Shown piece by piece: positions 29,918 to 39,639 of a stretch of 64,000 nt of DNA; position 1 is the stretch's first letter, and the number at the start of each line of letters is the position of its first letter. Where the stretch lies: positions 214,068 through 278,067 of the forward strand of contig JAPLDI010000004.1 of the NCBI GenBank assembly GCA_026391795.1, read 5' to 3'. Both the position numbers and the translations under genes were made by a program. Under the pieces are notes generated by a model. It did no database searches. It saw nothing but the letters and a program-made list of their open reading frames with translations, and was not told the DNA's origin. The stretch comes from Bacteroidota bacterium (GTDB taxonomy: Bacteria; Bacteroidota; Bacteroidia; Bacteroidales; FEN-979).

Positions 29918-30751
29918 ATGGAACAATTACTGGTCCCCTTGATGTGTAAGGTCGATAAGATCATCGATGAAACACCCGATGTCAGAACCTACCGGTTAAT
30001 AATGAACGATCCGGCCAGGATGGAAACCTTTAAATGGATGCCCGGGCAGTTTGTAGAATTCTCGCTGCTGGGTCACGGAGAGTGCACTTTCTGCATTTCA
30101 TCTTCTTCCACCCGCCCCGGTTACTTTGATTGCTCGATCAAACGGGCAGGGGTGGTGACGGCCGATATTCACAGCCAGCTGGAAGAAGGCATGGATGTGG
30201 GAATCCGCGGCCCTTACGGAAACTGGTTCCCGACCGAAGAGATCAAAGGCAAAAACCTTCTCTTTGTTGGCGGAGGTATCGGATTGGCACCCCTGCGTTC
30301 ACTGATCCAGTATTGTATCGATAATCGCAAAGATTACAAGGACTTTACGATCCTTTATGGTGCACGGACCTCTGCCGACATGTGCTACAAGGAAGAAATT
30401 GAAGAATGGAAGAAAAACCCTTCTCTGAAAGTCATCCTGACCATCGACAAACCCGAAGAAACCTGGAAGGAAAATGTGGGTGTGGTTCCGAAGATCCTGG
30501 AAGAGGTGGTAAAGCCTGCTGTCGAAAACACAAAAGTCATTACCTGCGGTCCTCCCATCATGATCAAATACACCCTGGTATCGCTTGATAAGCTCGGATT
30601 CGCCCCGAAGGATGTGATCACCACCCTGGAGATGAAAATGCAGTGCGGACTCGGAAAATGCGGCCGGTGCAACATCGGTTCAACCTATGTCTGCAAAGAT
30701 GGTCCCGTCTTCACCTATGAGCAGCTGAAAAGCCTTCCGGACGAGTTTTAG
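29918..30751 (+). CDS. FAD/NAD(P)-binding [2Fe-2S] oxidoreductase, FlxA / sulfhydrogenase-gamma (HydG/AsrB/PyrK) like
   Basis: GQFVEFSLLGHGECTFCISSS; FVGGGIGLAPLRSLIQYCIDN; CGLGKCGRCNIGSTYVCKDGPVF. Confidence 0.88.
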   Translation: MEQLLVPLMCKVDKIIDETPDVRTYRLIMNDPARMETFKWMPGQFVEFSLLGHGECTFCISSSSTRPGYFDCSIKRAGVVTADIHSQLEEGMDVGIRGPYGNWFPTEEIKGKNLLFVGGGIGLAPLRSLIQYCIDNRKDYKDFTILYGARTSADMCYKEEIEEWKKNPSLKVILTIDKPEETWKENVGVVPKILEEVVKPAVENTKVITCGPPIMIKYTLVSLDKLGFAPKDVITTLEMKMQCGLGKCGRCNIGSTYVCKDGPVFTYEQLKSLPDEF

Positions 30752-30884
30752 AACAGAGAACAATTAACAGTTGACAGATAACAGTTAAGGGCGAACGGTC
30801 TTTTTATTGTCATCCGTTAACTTGCGTTTGGATCCGGATATTCCACTATTTTTACATAGGTATATTAGAAGGGAATACTCAGTC

Positions 30885-32417
30885 ATGAGAAAGAACATTT
30901 TTTTATTCATCGTGCCGCTTATCCTGCTATCGGTTGCCTGTAAAAAAACAGAAAATACCGGCATCGGCCCGACCTATTATTTCTTTAAGATCACCTCCCC
31001 GGCAGATTCATTGCTGGTCTATGACACCATCCAGGTGAAGTGGTCAATGAACATACCCCCGAAACTGATCCGCTTCGAATACTATATTGACTTTAGCCTG
31101 TCTGAGGCCTTTGATACCGTGCCCGAAAAGTTGTTTTTTTACCCGCGGGATTACACCTCCGGGACGAGGCACCAGATACAGTTGAAGGCCTATATAAAAG
31201 ACGGCAGGGAATACAGCTCAAATATTGTGACCGTTCAGATCAGCAACCTGATCAAGCCTCAGATTTTTGCATTTACCGGCATCAGCAAGTCCTCGCTATC
31301 TTTCAGCTGGAGTGATGCAGGCCAGTTTGAAAGCGGTTACCGGGTCGAACGGAAGATTAATAACAGTTCCTTCAGTGTATTGACCACATTGCCACCAAAT
31401 ACGGGCCAGTATACCGATACCGGACTTGACAGCCTCAACAGCTATGGATACAGGATTATGGCCTTTAACAAGGATGAAGATGTCTTATCAGATGAAATGA
31501 AAACAGGGTATAATACTTCCAACTTTCTTCAGACCCGTTTGTTTCAGCTTCCCCCCATTGTTTCCGGCTGGATTGCCGTAGATCCCACCGCCTCCCGATG
31601 TGTTGCAACCCGGTACAATGAAACCCCCGTGCCGATGATTGATATGAATACCGGCAATATCACCTATCTGGCTGGCCATACCAACGGATCCGGCGGGGTC
31701 GACTTTAATTCTGATGGAACACTCGTTGCTACCGGTGGATATGATGATATAACCATGAAGGTCTGGAAGACCTCCGACGGAGGTCTTTATAATGAATTCA
31801 GTCTTCCCGGCTCCGGGATATTTGTGGTCAGGTTTAATGACAATGGCCAGTATTTAGCAGCTGGCGGGGCCATAGAGGCAACGGTATACAATATCTGGGA
31901 CGGAACCAAAACCAGGACCTTTAACACTTCAGGCTTCACAAGGGGTATGGCGTTCACAAAGGACAGTAAACGATTACTGACGGGGGGAAATGCCGATGTC
32001 ATGGAATTGTGGAGCATGGAATCCGGAGCCTTGATCAGGACATATGCCGGTCATACCGGGCACATTGGTAAAGTGGTATTCAGTAATGATGAAAGCAGGA
32101 TCTACAGCGCAAGTTACCAGGACAACACGATAAAACAGTGGCAGACCGAAACAGGACAGATGTCGGAGTTCTATGCCGGAACTGCAGGTTTTTCAGGGCT
32201 GATCTGCTTAAGGGATGATAAAATTGCTTCCTGTGAATATACCGGGAAGGTCCTCGTTTTTGAAAATACCGGCCAGCTGATTCAAGTTGTAAACCTGCCC
32301 AATAAGATTCTCGATATGGACTACTGCCAAAACCAGGATATGCTTGTCTGTTACGACAACAACGGCGGCATCCGTTGCCTTCAGCGGACAGGACATTGGG
32401 AACAACTGTATCAGTGA
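30885..32417 (+). CDS. WD40-repeat beta-propeller lipoprotein with N-terminal Fn3-like region
   Basis: Lipobox LLSVACKK; repeated HTNGSGGVDFNSDGTLVATGGYDDITMKVWKTSDG units. Confidence 0.8.
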   Translation: MRKNIFLFIVPLILLSVACKKTENTGIGPTYYFFKITSPADSLLVYDTIQVKWSMNIPPKLIRFEYYIDFSLSEAFDTVPEKLFFYPRDYTSGTRHQIQLKAYIKDGREYSSNIVTVQISNLIKPQIFAFTGISKSSLSFSWSDAGQFESGYRVERKINNSSFSVLTTLPPNTGQYTDTGLDSLNSYGYRIMAFNKDEDVLSDEMKTGYNTSNFLQTRLFQLPPIVSGWIAVDPTASRCVATRYNETPVPMIDMNTGNITYLAGHTNGSGGVDFNSDGTLVATGGYDDITMKVWKTSDGGLYNEFSLPGSGIFVVRFNDNGQYLAAGGAIEATVYNIWDGTKTRTFNTSGFTRGMAFTKDSKRLLTGGNADVMELWSMESGALIRTYAGHTGHIGKVVFSNDESRIYSASYQDNTIKQWQTETGQMSEFYAGTAGFSGLICLRDDKIASCEYTGKVLVFENTGQLIQVVNLPNKILDMDYCQNQDMLVCYDNNGGIRCLQRTGHWEQLYQ

Positions 32418-32424
32418 ACAGATA

Positions 32425-32468
32425 ACAATTAACAACGAACAGTTTTGCCTGATATTTGTTAATTGTTC
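32425..32468. terminator. Possible bidirectional terminator / inverted repeat between convergent genes
   Basis: ACAATTAACA...TGTTAATTGT arms between convergent stops at 32417 and 32476. Confidence 0.4.
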
Positions 32469-32475
32469 ATTGATC

Positions 32476-32889
32476 TTACAGATTGATGGTATACCCGTAA
32501 GATTCTGATCCTCCGCTTTTCTTCTCAGGTGATTTTTTTTCGGGTGTGGAATAGTTGATACTGACCCGTGGAAGTGTGAATGTAATTTTTGTTTTGGTCG
32601 TCACCTTGACCCTTACGCCCCTGTTCCTTGCCTTTTCATAGGATAACATGCTTACAAGGCGCACAGCTTCCTCATCGCAGCCATAACCCAATCCCTTCAG
32701 AACATGCGGGGAAACCACCTCCCCGTTATCGTTAATATTGTACTCAACAACCACACTTCCTTCAATTCCCGCCGCCAGTGCCTCTTTCGGATATTGAATG
32801 TTTTTAGCGATAAATTCTTTAAATGCCATACTGCCGCCAGTATACCCGGGAAGTTTCAGAAATTTTTTCTTTGAAGAATGATTGGGCAT
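32476..32889 (-). CDS. Stand-alone TonB C-terminal-domain protein without recognisable TM or signal peptide
   Basis: IQYPKEALAAGIEGSVVVEYNINDNGEVVSPHVLKGLGYGCDEEAVRLVSML matches the C-terminus of TonB at 22833..23606. Confidence 0.82.
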   Translation of the reverse strand: MPNHSSKKKFLKLPGYTGGSMAFKEFIAKNIQYPKEALAAGIEGSVVVEYNINDNGEVVSPHVLKGLGYGCDEEAVRLVSMLSYEKARNRGVRVKVTTKTKITFTLPRVSINYSTPEKKSPEKKSGGSESYGYTINL

Positions 32890-33030
32890 GGCAGGTTGTT
32901 AACAGCCCCCGAATGTACATAATATTTTGATTGGGGGTAACAGGTTATCCTGTACAAATAGCTCTCTTCATTTTCGCGAATCATGGGCTTAAGTGTCAAG
33001 TCATAGCATTATTTTCACCATTTTTGTAGT

Positions 33031-34344
33031 ATGAATCCAAGGATTGTTTACACGATCATTCTTATGTTCTTTCTTTCGTCCATCACCCTGGTGGCGCAGA
33101 CATCGACCGTGGAAGTTGCGATAAAACCCGCGGCTGGCAAAAGGGTAAGCGTTACCGGTTATGACGGATTCCGCGCAGACACCCTTGCATCCATCACCCT
33201 GGATTCATCCGGGCAGGGAAGAATAACAATTCCTTACCGCGGTTTCATTCTCCTGGTTATGGAAAATGGAAGGATATTTCCCCTGATCCTGGATAAAAAA
33301 AAGACCCGGCTTGTTGTGGAGGATTATGCTAAAACCCCTGAATTCAGGAAGGACGAGGAGAATACATTCTTTTATCAGATGCTGATATCAAGCCAGAAGA
33401 TACTTGGAAAGAAGCAGGCAATAAACGAAGGATTCAGATTCTTTCAGAAAGATGACCCCTATCGCCCGGCACTCGATGAACAGATGGATACACTGACGAA
33501 AAGAAAAGCCCGGTATGAAAAAATCGCAGGGGAAAGAAAGGAGGGACTGGCAGGCGTTCTGTTACAAAGCAAACTGCTGATAGAATCGACTTCCGGAATC
33601 ACAACCCGGGAACAACTGGACGACCGGAAAATGGCCATCCTGCGGTTTATCCGGAGTCATTCAGACAAGCTGAAACACACCGATATGCTTCGTCAACTGG
33701 CATTTCAGTATGAAATGATGAATGAATACATCGCCTGGGGGCAATATCCGTATGAACAGGTTATGGTAGATGATGTGGGAACCTGGATCGATAGCCTTGG
33801 CCTGCAACTGGGTAAGCGTGAGATCGTCCGGTATTTCCTGGAATTTTACCTGGGCAGGTCGATGGTAAGTATGGCCATCAAGGTGGCCGACCAGCATCTC
33901 CCCTGGTCACTTTGCCCTGTCGTGAAGGAGGGGGGAACAGATACGATTGCCGATGTGGAAGTAAAGATTTCTGATTCAAGACTCGTTGCTGGAAGTCTGA
34001 AAAAAATCTCGGCTTTTAAGATCCTGTTTTTATATGATTCCGGATGCCCCGCCTGCATCGCCGAACAGGTCTCGCTGATGCGCATCCTGAAGCAGGAAAG
34101 GTTGCCGGTTCCCATGATCACATTATTTTCGGCCGCGGATGAGGAGAAGGGGCTTTCCATCCTTACCCGGTTGCAGCGTGAGACTTTTCTATATGCAGTT
34201 TCCGACCGGGTAATCAAATCCACGGGTGTTGATTATTTCCCTGCTTTCCTTGTTGTTTCAGGAGATCAGAAAATAATGAACAGGTTCTATACGATGGAAG
34301 ATCTCAGGAAATGGATCGCCACCGTGACAAAAACTTCAAGATGA
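33031..34344 (+). CDS. Secreted thioredoxin-fold protein with CPAC motif
   Basis: Signal peptide; FKILFLYDSGCPACIAEQVSLMRIL. Confidence 0.7.
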   Translation: MNPRIVYTIILMFFLSSITLVAQTSTVEVAIKPAAGKRVSVTGYDGFRADTLASITLDSSGQGRITIPYRGFILLVMENGRIFPLILDKKKTRLVVEDYAKTPEFRKDEENTFFYQMLISSQKILGKKQAINEGFRFFQKDDPYRPALDEQMDTLTKRKARYEKIAGERKEGLAGVLLQSKLLIESTSGITTREQLDDRKMAILRFIRSHSDKLKHTDMLRQLAFQYEMMNEYIAWGQYPYEQVMVDDVGTWIDSLGLQLGKREIVRYFLEFYLGRSMVSMAIKVADQHLPWSLCPVVKEGGTDTIADVEVKISDSRLVAGSLKKISAFKILFLYDSGCPACIAEQVSLMRILKQERLPVPMITLFSAADEEKGLSILTRLQRETFLYAVSDRVIKSTGVDYFPAFLVVSGDQKIMNRFYTMEDLRKWIATVTKTSR

Positions 34345-35684
34345 AGAGAATCCTTATACTGATTTTATTTTTCCTTTCGGTGATGGTGGTGACCGGCCAG
34401 CACAGGATAGATATCAACATGACCGTCTTCGACACATCAGATGGTGGAATCCGGTTGATGGTTTGGAAAAACGGACGGGATTTTGAAGTTGTGAAGGGCA
34501 TGATGACGAAAGGCAGGGGAACTATTGATATTGATGATTCCGTCGGCCCTGGCAGGTACAGCCTGTTTTTCGATAAGGGATCCTTACGGGAATTGAAATT
34601 CATTTACACAAAGGAATCAATATCACTTGAGCCGAAAATTACACCGGGCGGAAATAACCTGATGGTGAAAGGTAACGGTGAGACTCCCGTGTATTATTCG
34701 TTCCGCACCCGGCTGGATTCGCTCTACTCCAGGATCTCTCAATACAGAAGAATGCTGAATGCCTTTTCAGATGAGAAAAGGTTTTATGACATCACAATGA
34801 ACTTTATGAAAAGGGATCTTGAGAAGGTTGACAGCCTCTATTCCCTGCTCGATTTAGAATATAAATCCAGTCTTTTCATCCATTTCCTTAAGGCATCACG
34901 TTTTTGGCTTCCGGATTTCACGCTCGGCCCGGTCAGTCAGCGTCAGGAGTTGCTGGATCATTTCTTCACCTGGTTCAACCCCCTGGATTCATTACTGCTG
35001 CAAAGTTCGGAATACCGTTCGAAAGTGGAAGAGTATTTTGTGATCAGTGAAAATGCAGACTCAAAGAGCCCGGTTGAGAACCTGAAAATTGCCATTGACC
35101 GCTTCATGGAGAAAGTACAGTCATCGGAGCCTGTCACAGAAGCGACAGGCTCCCTGATGCGGTCATGGCTGAACCGCCAGGGATATGACGATGTGGCCGA
35201 ATATCTTGATGTGAAATATCTTTCTCAACAATGTCGTGCGGGATCCGATATCAACCTAAATATTCGCCTGGAGGCTTACAAGCGACTGGCAATCGGCCAT
35301 GTTGCCCCTGATATTTCCTGGAGCAATGGAGGGAAGGATACGCTCAGGCTTTCAATGATAGAGGCTGAGCATACCCTGGTGATCTTCTGGGCAACCTGGT
35401 GCCCGCACTGCCGTGAAATTCTGCCCCAGATCTTCGGGTTTTTAAGTACACGTCCTGATGTAAAAGTCGTGGCTATCGGGCTGGATGAAGAGACGAAATC
35501 GTGGGAAGCTGCCATTGAGCGATTTCCCGGATGGTATTCCATCCAGGCACCTGAGAAATGGGAAAACCGGTGGGCAAAACTCTATGGTGTTTCGGGAACA
35601 CCGACGTTTTTCCTTCTTGACAAAGAGCATAAAATCATAGGAAAACCGAGGAACCCGGAGGAGTTGAAAAAGATGTTTCCATGA
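34341..35684 (+). CDS. Secreted TlpA-like thioredoxin-fold protein with CPHC motif
   Basis: VIFWATWCPHCREILPQIFGFL; GVSGTPTFFLLDKEHKIIGKP; ATGA overlap with upstream gene. Confidence 0.85.
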   Translation: MKRILILILFFLSVMVVTGQHRIDINMTVFDTSDGGIRLMVWKNGRDFEVVKGMMTKGRGTIDIDDSVGPGRYSLFFDKGSLRELKFIYTKESISLEPKITPGGNNLMVKGNGETPVYYSFRTRLDSLYSRISQYRRMLNAFSDEKRFYDITMNFMKRDLEKVDSLYSLLDLEYKSSLFIHFLKASRFWLPDFTLGPVSQRQELLDHFFTWFNPLDSLLLQSSEYRSKVEEYFVISENADSKSPVENLKIAIDRFMEKVQSSEPVTEATGSLMRSWLNRQGYDDVAEYLDVKYLSQQCRAGSDINLNIRLEAYKRLAIGHVAPDISWSNGGKDTLRLSMIEAEHTLVIFWATWCPHCREILPQIFGFLSTRPDVKVVAIGLDEETKSWEAAIERFPGWYSIQAPEKWENRWAKLYGVSGTPTFFLLDKEHKIIGKPRNPEELKKMFP

Positions 35685-36217
35685 ATTCCGGCAAACAACT
35701 TCCTGCTTTGTCACCTTGCGCCTTTGTCACACTAATTCCTAATACACCTCACTGAATAGCTGCATGCCCTTGGATATTCGCTTATTGAGGCTGAACTTCC
35801 ATCAAACGAAAGTGTATATTATTTCTTTTTTTCTCTCTTCATTTTGGCTGAACAGGATTTACTATCGAAAAACAGGATTATTCACGGGGGTTTTTACAGA
35901 TTACAGTGGCACATAACCGCACACCTGTGCGCTTTTATGGTTTTCCTTCTGGCAGAACATAACATTTTTCCGGTATAAGAAAACATTTTCAGCCGGATTA
36001 ATACATAATAGTTTGAATATCAGAAGTCTGGTTAGGAATTTGCGGAATGGCCCCTCATTCAATATTTCTGGCATATCCTTTGCTTTACTACAGTCGCTGC
36101 ATATTGTCCTTGAAGACTGTACAAAGGTTCTCAGGCCCCGGAACACTCCGGAGGAAAAATAGTTGCATTCAGGCATCAAACAAAAGAAGCGTTATTAATA
36201 ATCTTCGGAGCATCACT

Positions 36218-38911
36218 ATGAAAAAACAAATTACCCTTTTCTTCGCACTTCTGATTGTAACCCTGCTCAGCGCCAATAATATTTCAATAACTAACCCTTC
36301 TATTACAGGGAAAAACACCACCGATCATTATTCACTTGTACAATTCGATCTGAACTGGGAAAATTCCTGGCGCACATCTGCATCTCCGAACAACTGGGAT
36401 GCTGCCTGGGTGTTTGTGAAGTTCAGGTTCAGCGAGAACTATGTTTCAGCAGTAGGCGCAACTTCTGTCAATACCCCGGATTATGTTTCAGGTGCAGGTG
36501 CTACGTCTTCATTGATTGAAGAATATGATGCCTGGGATGCTTTCTCAGCAGGCTCTACCATTACAATCGGCAGTTCAGCTGGCATCGATCTTAAGGTTGG
36601 AATGGTCATAACGGATTATGCCGGCAATTTTGATCCGGGGACCCTGGTTACAGCAATTATTGATGCGACGCATTTTACGGTATCTCCTCCACCCAATACG
36701 ACTTTAACCGGGCAATTCATCATGGGTTCGAGTACAGTCATCATCGTTGGCACTACGGCAGGGCTCAAAATCGGCATGCCTGTGACTGTCACAAGCGGTA
36801 CCGGCGTCTTCGCTGCGGGAACAGTAGTTACACAGATCATTGATGCAACAACATTTAAAATTTCAACAAGCCCAACTATTGATTTATCCGGTGGAGCGGT
36901 GGTTACCGGCTATGGCGCCACCATTACAGTAACCAGCACTGCGGGGCTTGGCCTTGGAATGCCTGTGAGCGTAACGGCTGGTACCGGTGTCTTTGCAGCG
37001 GGTTCAATAGTTATCACAATAATTGATGCAACACATTTTACAGTATCTGGCGCGCCTACCACCCCTTTGTCTGGAGGTGCCAGTGTTATTACCGGTACCC
37101 CGATCTGGCAACACGCTACACTTAACTTAACAGGAAACACGGCCCCTTCAGGCTGCAGCATTTCTCCGGCATCCGATGGCATCGGCGCATTTATTTACCG
37201 TAACTCTGACGGCACCGGAATATTGTCCCTTACCGGGATACAGCTCCGCTGGAATTATGGCACCAATGGGGTAAGCGATGATGCGGCATTGGACATACGG
37301 GTTTATGCTATCGAAATGGTGTATGTGCCGCAAGGCGTGTTTGCATTGGGAAGTGGCAGTGAAGACGGCGGTCCTGATGGAGGAGGTGGTATTATTGAGC
37401 CTGAAAAAGGACACTTTTTCAGATATCCAACTCCATCAAATACATTTTCTGTAACTTCTGAAGATGTTATAACAGTTGATGCTGTAAACGATGATCTCTA
37501 TTATGATAACCTTTTTGATGGATGGTATGGTTATGGGGATGCGACAGGACCCATCCCTGCCGCTTTCCCAAAGGGTTACAATGCTTTTTATTGCATGAAA
37601 TACGAAATAAGCCAGCAGGCATATGTAGATTTCCTGAACACCCTTACAACGGCACAAGCCTATAACCGATATTTTAATAATACCGGATATAACAGAAATG
37701 AAATTTTAGTAACAGGTAATGTTTATAGTACAACAAACCCTTATGTAGCCTGCAACTATTTAAGCTGGACGGATCTGGCTGCCTATCTTGATTGGAGCGG
37801 ATTGCGCCCGATGACCGAGCTTGAGTTTGAAAAAGCTTGCAGGGGCACTGCATCCCCGGTACCCTGCGAATATGCTTGGGGCACTGCAGGTATTGCCAGC
37901 AGTCCCTATACATTGAGCAATAGCGGAGCCAGCAATGAAGCCATAGAAACCAACTACGACACGTATTCCACAAACTACGTTTCAGATCCGGGGGCTTCTG
38001 ACGGTTATATCTCGGATGCGGGAGCCACTGGTAACACTTCTTCCACCACCATTACAGTTACGAGCACTGCAGGTCTCACCGTAGGAATGATTGTCAGCGT
38101 AACAGCAGGTACAGGGGGGTTTTATCCGAATACAAATGTGTCAACCGTTAACGATGCCACGACTTTTGATGTGAACACGCCCCCATCAACTGACTTATCG
38201 AACGGAGCGATTGTTTCTGCATATAGCCCTGATAAGATTATCACTGTTGCCAGTACCTCCGGACTCAGAATTCAAATGCCAGTAAGCGTAACAGCCGGTA
38301 CCGGTGTTTTTGCCGCAGGTACGGTAGTAACTGATATTATTGATGGAACTACATTTTCAGTTTCTGCTTTACCGGCAACTCATTTAACCGGCGGGGCAAC
38401 GGTTGTTACCGGATATGCAAACTGTGGCAATGCAGCAGGTTTTTTCACAACATCATCCCTTGTGGGCGGGATAAACGCTCCCTTGCGGGTAGGAATCTTT
38501 GCAGGTACTGGCGGTAACACCGGGAGGGTAACAGCCGGTGCAACTTTCTATGGTATTATGGAAATGAGCGGTAACCTGGCAGAGCGACCGGTAACTGCAG
38601 GCAATGTTGCCGGACGCAGTTTTACAGGGCTGCATGGTGATGGCAACCTGAATACGAACGGAGATGCAACAGTGGATTATTGGCCGGGAATAAATGGAAA
38701 TTATGATGGAGGCATCTCAAATACTGCTTACAACGGTAATATTGGGGTAACCGATATGGCAGGTGCCGATTTCCGCGGCGGCGCTTATGACAACTCAATT
38801 GACATTCTAAGGGTTTCATACCGGGGTCAATCCTACTATCTTACATATAATCCTGGTCAGGATGGCCGGTTGTCGAATAGTGGTGGTCGCGGGGTTCGTA
38901 TGGCGCCTTAA
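36218..38911 (+). CDS. Secreted SUMF/FGE-fold protein carrying two insertions of GLxxGMPVSVTAGTGVFAAG-type repeats
   Basis: MKKQITLFFALLIVTLLSA signal; MVYVPQGVFALGSG...NAFYCMKYEISQQAYVDFLN...RPMTELEFEKACRGT...GVRMAP; five repeat units. Confidence 0.85.
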   Translation: MKKQITLFFALLIVTLLSANNISITNPSITGKNTTDHYSLVQFDLNWENSWRTSASPNNWDAAWVFVKFRFSENYVSAVGATSVNTPDYVSGAGATSSLIEEYDAWDAFSAGSTITIGSSAGIDLKVGMVITDYAGNFDPGTLVTAIIDATHFTVSPPPNTTLTGQFIMGSSTVIIVGTTAGLKIGMPVTVTSGTGVFAAGTVVTQIIDATTFKISTSPTIDLSGGAVVTGYGATITVTSTAGLGLGMPVSVTAGTGVFAAGSIVITIIDATHFTVSGAPTTPLSGGASVITGTPIWQHATLNLTGNTAPSGCSISPASDGIGAFIYRNSDGTGILSLTGIQLRWNYGTNGVSDDAALDIRVYAIEMVYVPQGVFALGSGSEDGGPDGGGGIIEPEKGHFFRYPTPSNTFSVTSEDVITVDAVNDDLYYDNLFDGWYGYGDATGPIPAAFPKGYNAFYCMKYEISQQAYVDFLNTLTTAQAYNRYFNNTGYNRNEILVTGNVYSTTNPYVACNYLSWTDLAAYLDWSGLRPMTELEFEKACRGTASPVPCEYAWGTAGIASSPYTLSNSGASNEAIETNYDTYSTNYVSDPGASDGYISDAGATGNTSSTTITVTSTAGLTVGMIVSVTAGTGGFYPNTNVSTVNDATTFDVNTPPSTDLSNGAIVSAYSPDKIITVASTSGLRIQMPVSVTAGTGVFAAGTVVTDIIDGTTFSVSALPATHLTGGATVVTGYANCGNAAGFFTTSSLVGGINAPLRVGIFAGTGGNTGRVTAGATFYGIMEMSGNLAERPVTAGNVAGRSFTGLHGDGNLNTNGDATVDYWPGINGNYDGGISNTAYNGNIGVTDMAGADFRGGAYDNSIDILRVSYRGQSYYLTYNPGQDGRLSNSGGRGVRMAP
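36552..37098 (+). repeat. N-terminal cassette: three about 60-aa repeats in the SUMF protein
   Basis: TITIGSSAGIDLKVGM..., TVIIVGTTAGLKIGMPVTV..., ATITVTSTAGLGLGMPVSV... Confidence 0.85.
38046..38418 (+). repeat. Internal cassette: two more repeats of the same family inside the SUMF domain
   Basis: TTITVTSTAGLTVGMIVSVTAGTGG..., KIITVASTSGLRIQMPVSVTAGTGVFAAGTVVTDIIDGTTFSV... Confidence 0.88.
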
Positions 38912-38944
38912 TCTGAACAAGGAATAAAAACTAAATTAATAAGC

Positions 38945-39604
38945 ATGAAAAAAATTATTCTGAGTTTCGTCTTATTGCTATTATTTTCAACATGCACGCT
39001 GGCACAATTCGATGGAGGCATTGGCCGTGGAGACTTTTCCATTGCCTTCAGCGACCCGTCTTCGAATGCGAATATCATCCTGGTTGCCGGTTCGAACGGT
39101 GCAAATGGATACTATTCTTCCTTATCCAACGCTTCAGGTGCTTTCAGTGCAGTTAACGGAAAGGATCAGAGCGGAGAAATAATAACTGTCATTATTCTGG
39201 GTAATTCAACTTCGGAAGCAGGTACCATCGGCTTAACCGAAGGTGCCTGGACAACGCTTACGATCTACCCGACGAGTACAAATCTTATCATCAGCGGCAC
39301 TGCCGGCGGGCCACATATTACGGTAGATGGCGCCGACAGGGTGACCATTGACGGACGCGTAAACGCATCTGGGGCGATAAAAAGTCTGACAATCAGTAAT
39401 ATCCGGTTCATCAACACTTCTATCGGCAACAAGATAAAATATTGTTCTATAACAGGTGATTTATCCATGTCGGGTAGTTCCTATTCCACAATGGAAGGCG
39501 AAATGACAGTAGGCGGAAATCTCACACTGGAAGGGGAAAGCATGTTGTCAACTTCTTCAACAAGTACTTTGACGGTATCAGGTATCTTTACGTTGCTGCC
39601 TTAG
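38945..39604 (+). CDS. Secreted hypothetical protein, beta-helix-like
   Basis: Signal peptide MKKIILSFVLLLLFSTCTLAQ; VDGADRVTIDGRV...; short beta-strand repeats. Confidence 0.65.
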   Translation: MKKIILSFVLLLLFSTCTLAQFDGGIGRGDFSIAFSDPSSNANIILVAGSNGANGYYSSLSNASGAFSAVNGKDQSGEIITVIILGNSTSEAGTIGLTEGAWTTLTIYPTSTNLIISGTAGGPHITVDGADRVTIDGRVNASGAIKSLTISNIRFINTSIGNKIKYCSITGDLSMSGSSYSTMEGEMTVGGNLTLEGESMLSTSSTSTLTVSGIFTLLP

Positions 39605-39639
39605 GGATTACCTGTTATGATCCGGAGGATGCATGCAAG

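Noticed and set aside
36047-36217. 57-aa N-terminal extension of the SUMF ORF
   Set aside because: A clear signal peptide starts at 36218; the upstream part lacks coding character.
36218-38911. Active formylglycine-generating enzyme
   Set aside because: SUMF fold is present, but no cysteines are seen in the C-terminal catalytic region; a structural/binding role is more likely.
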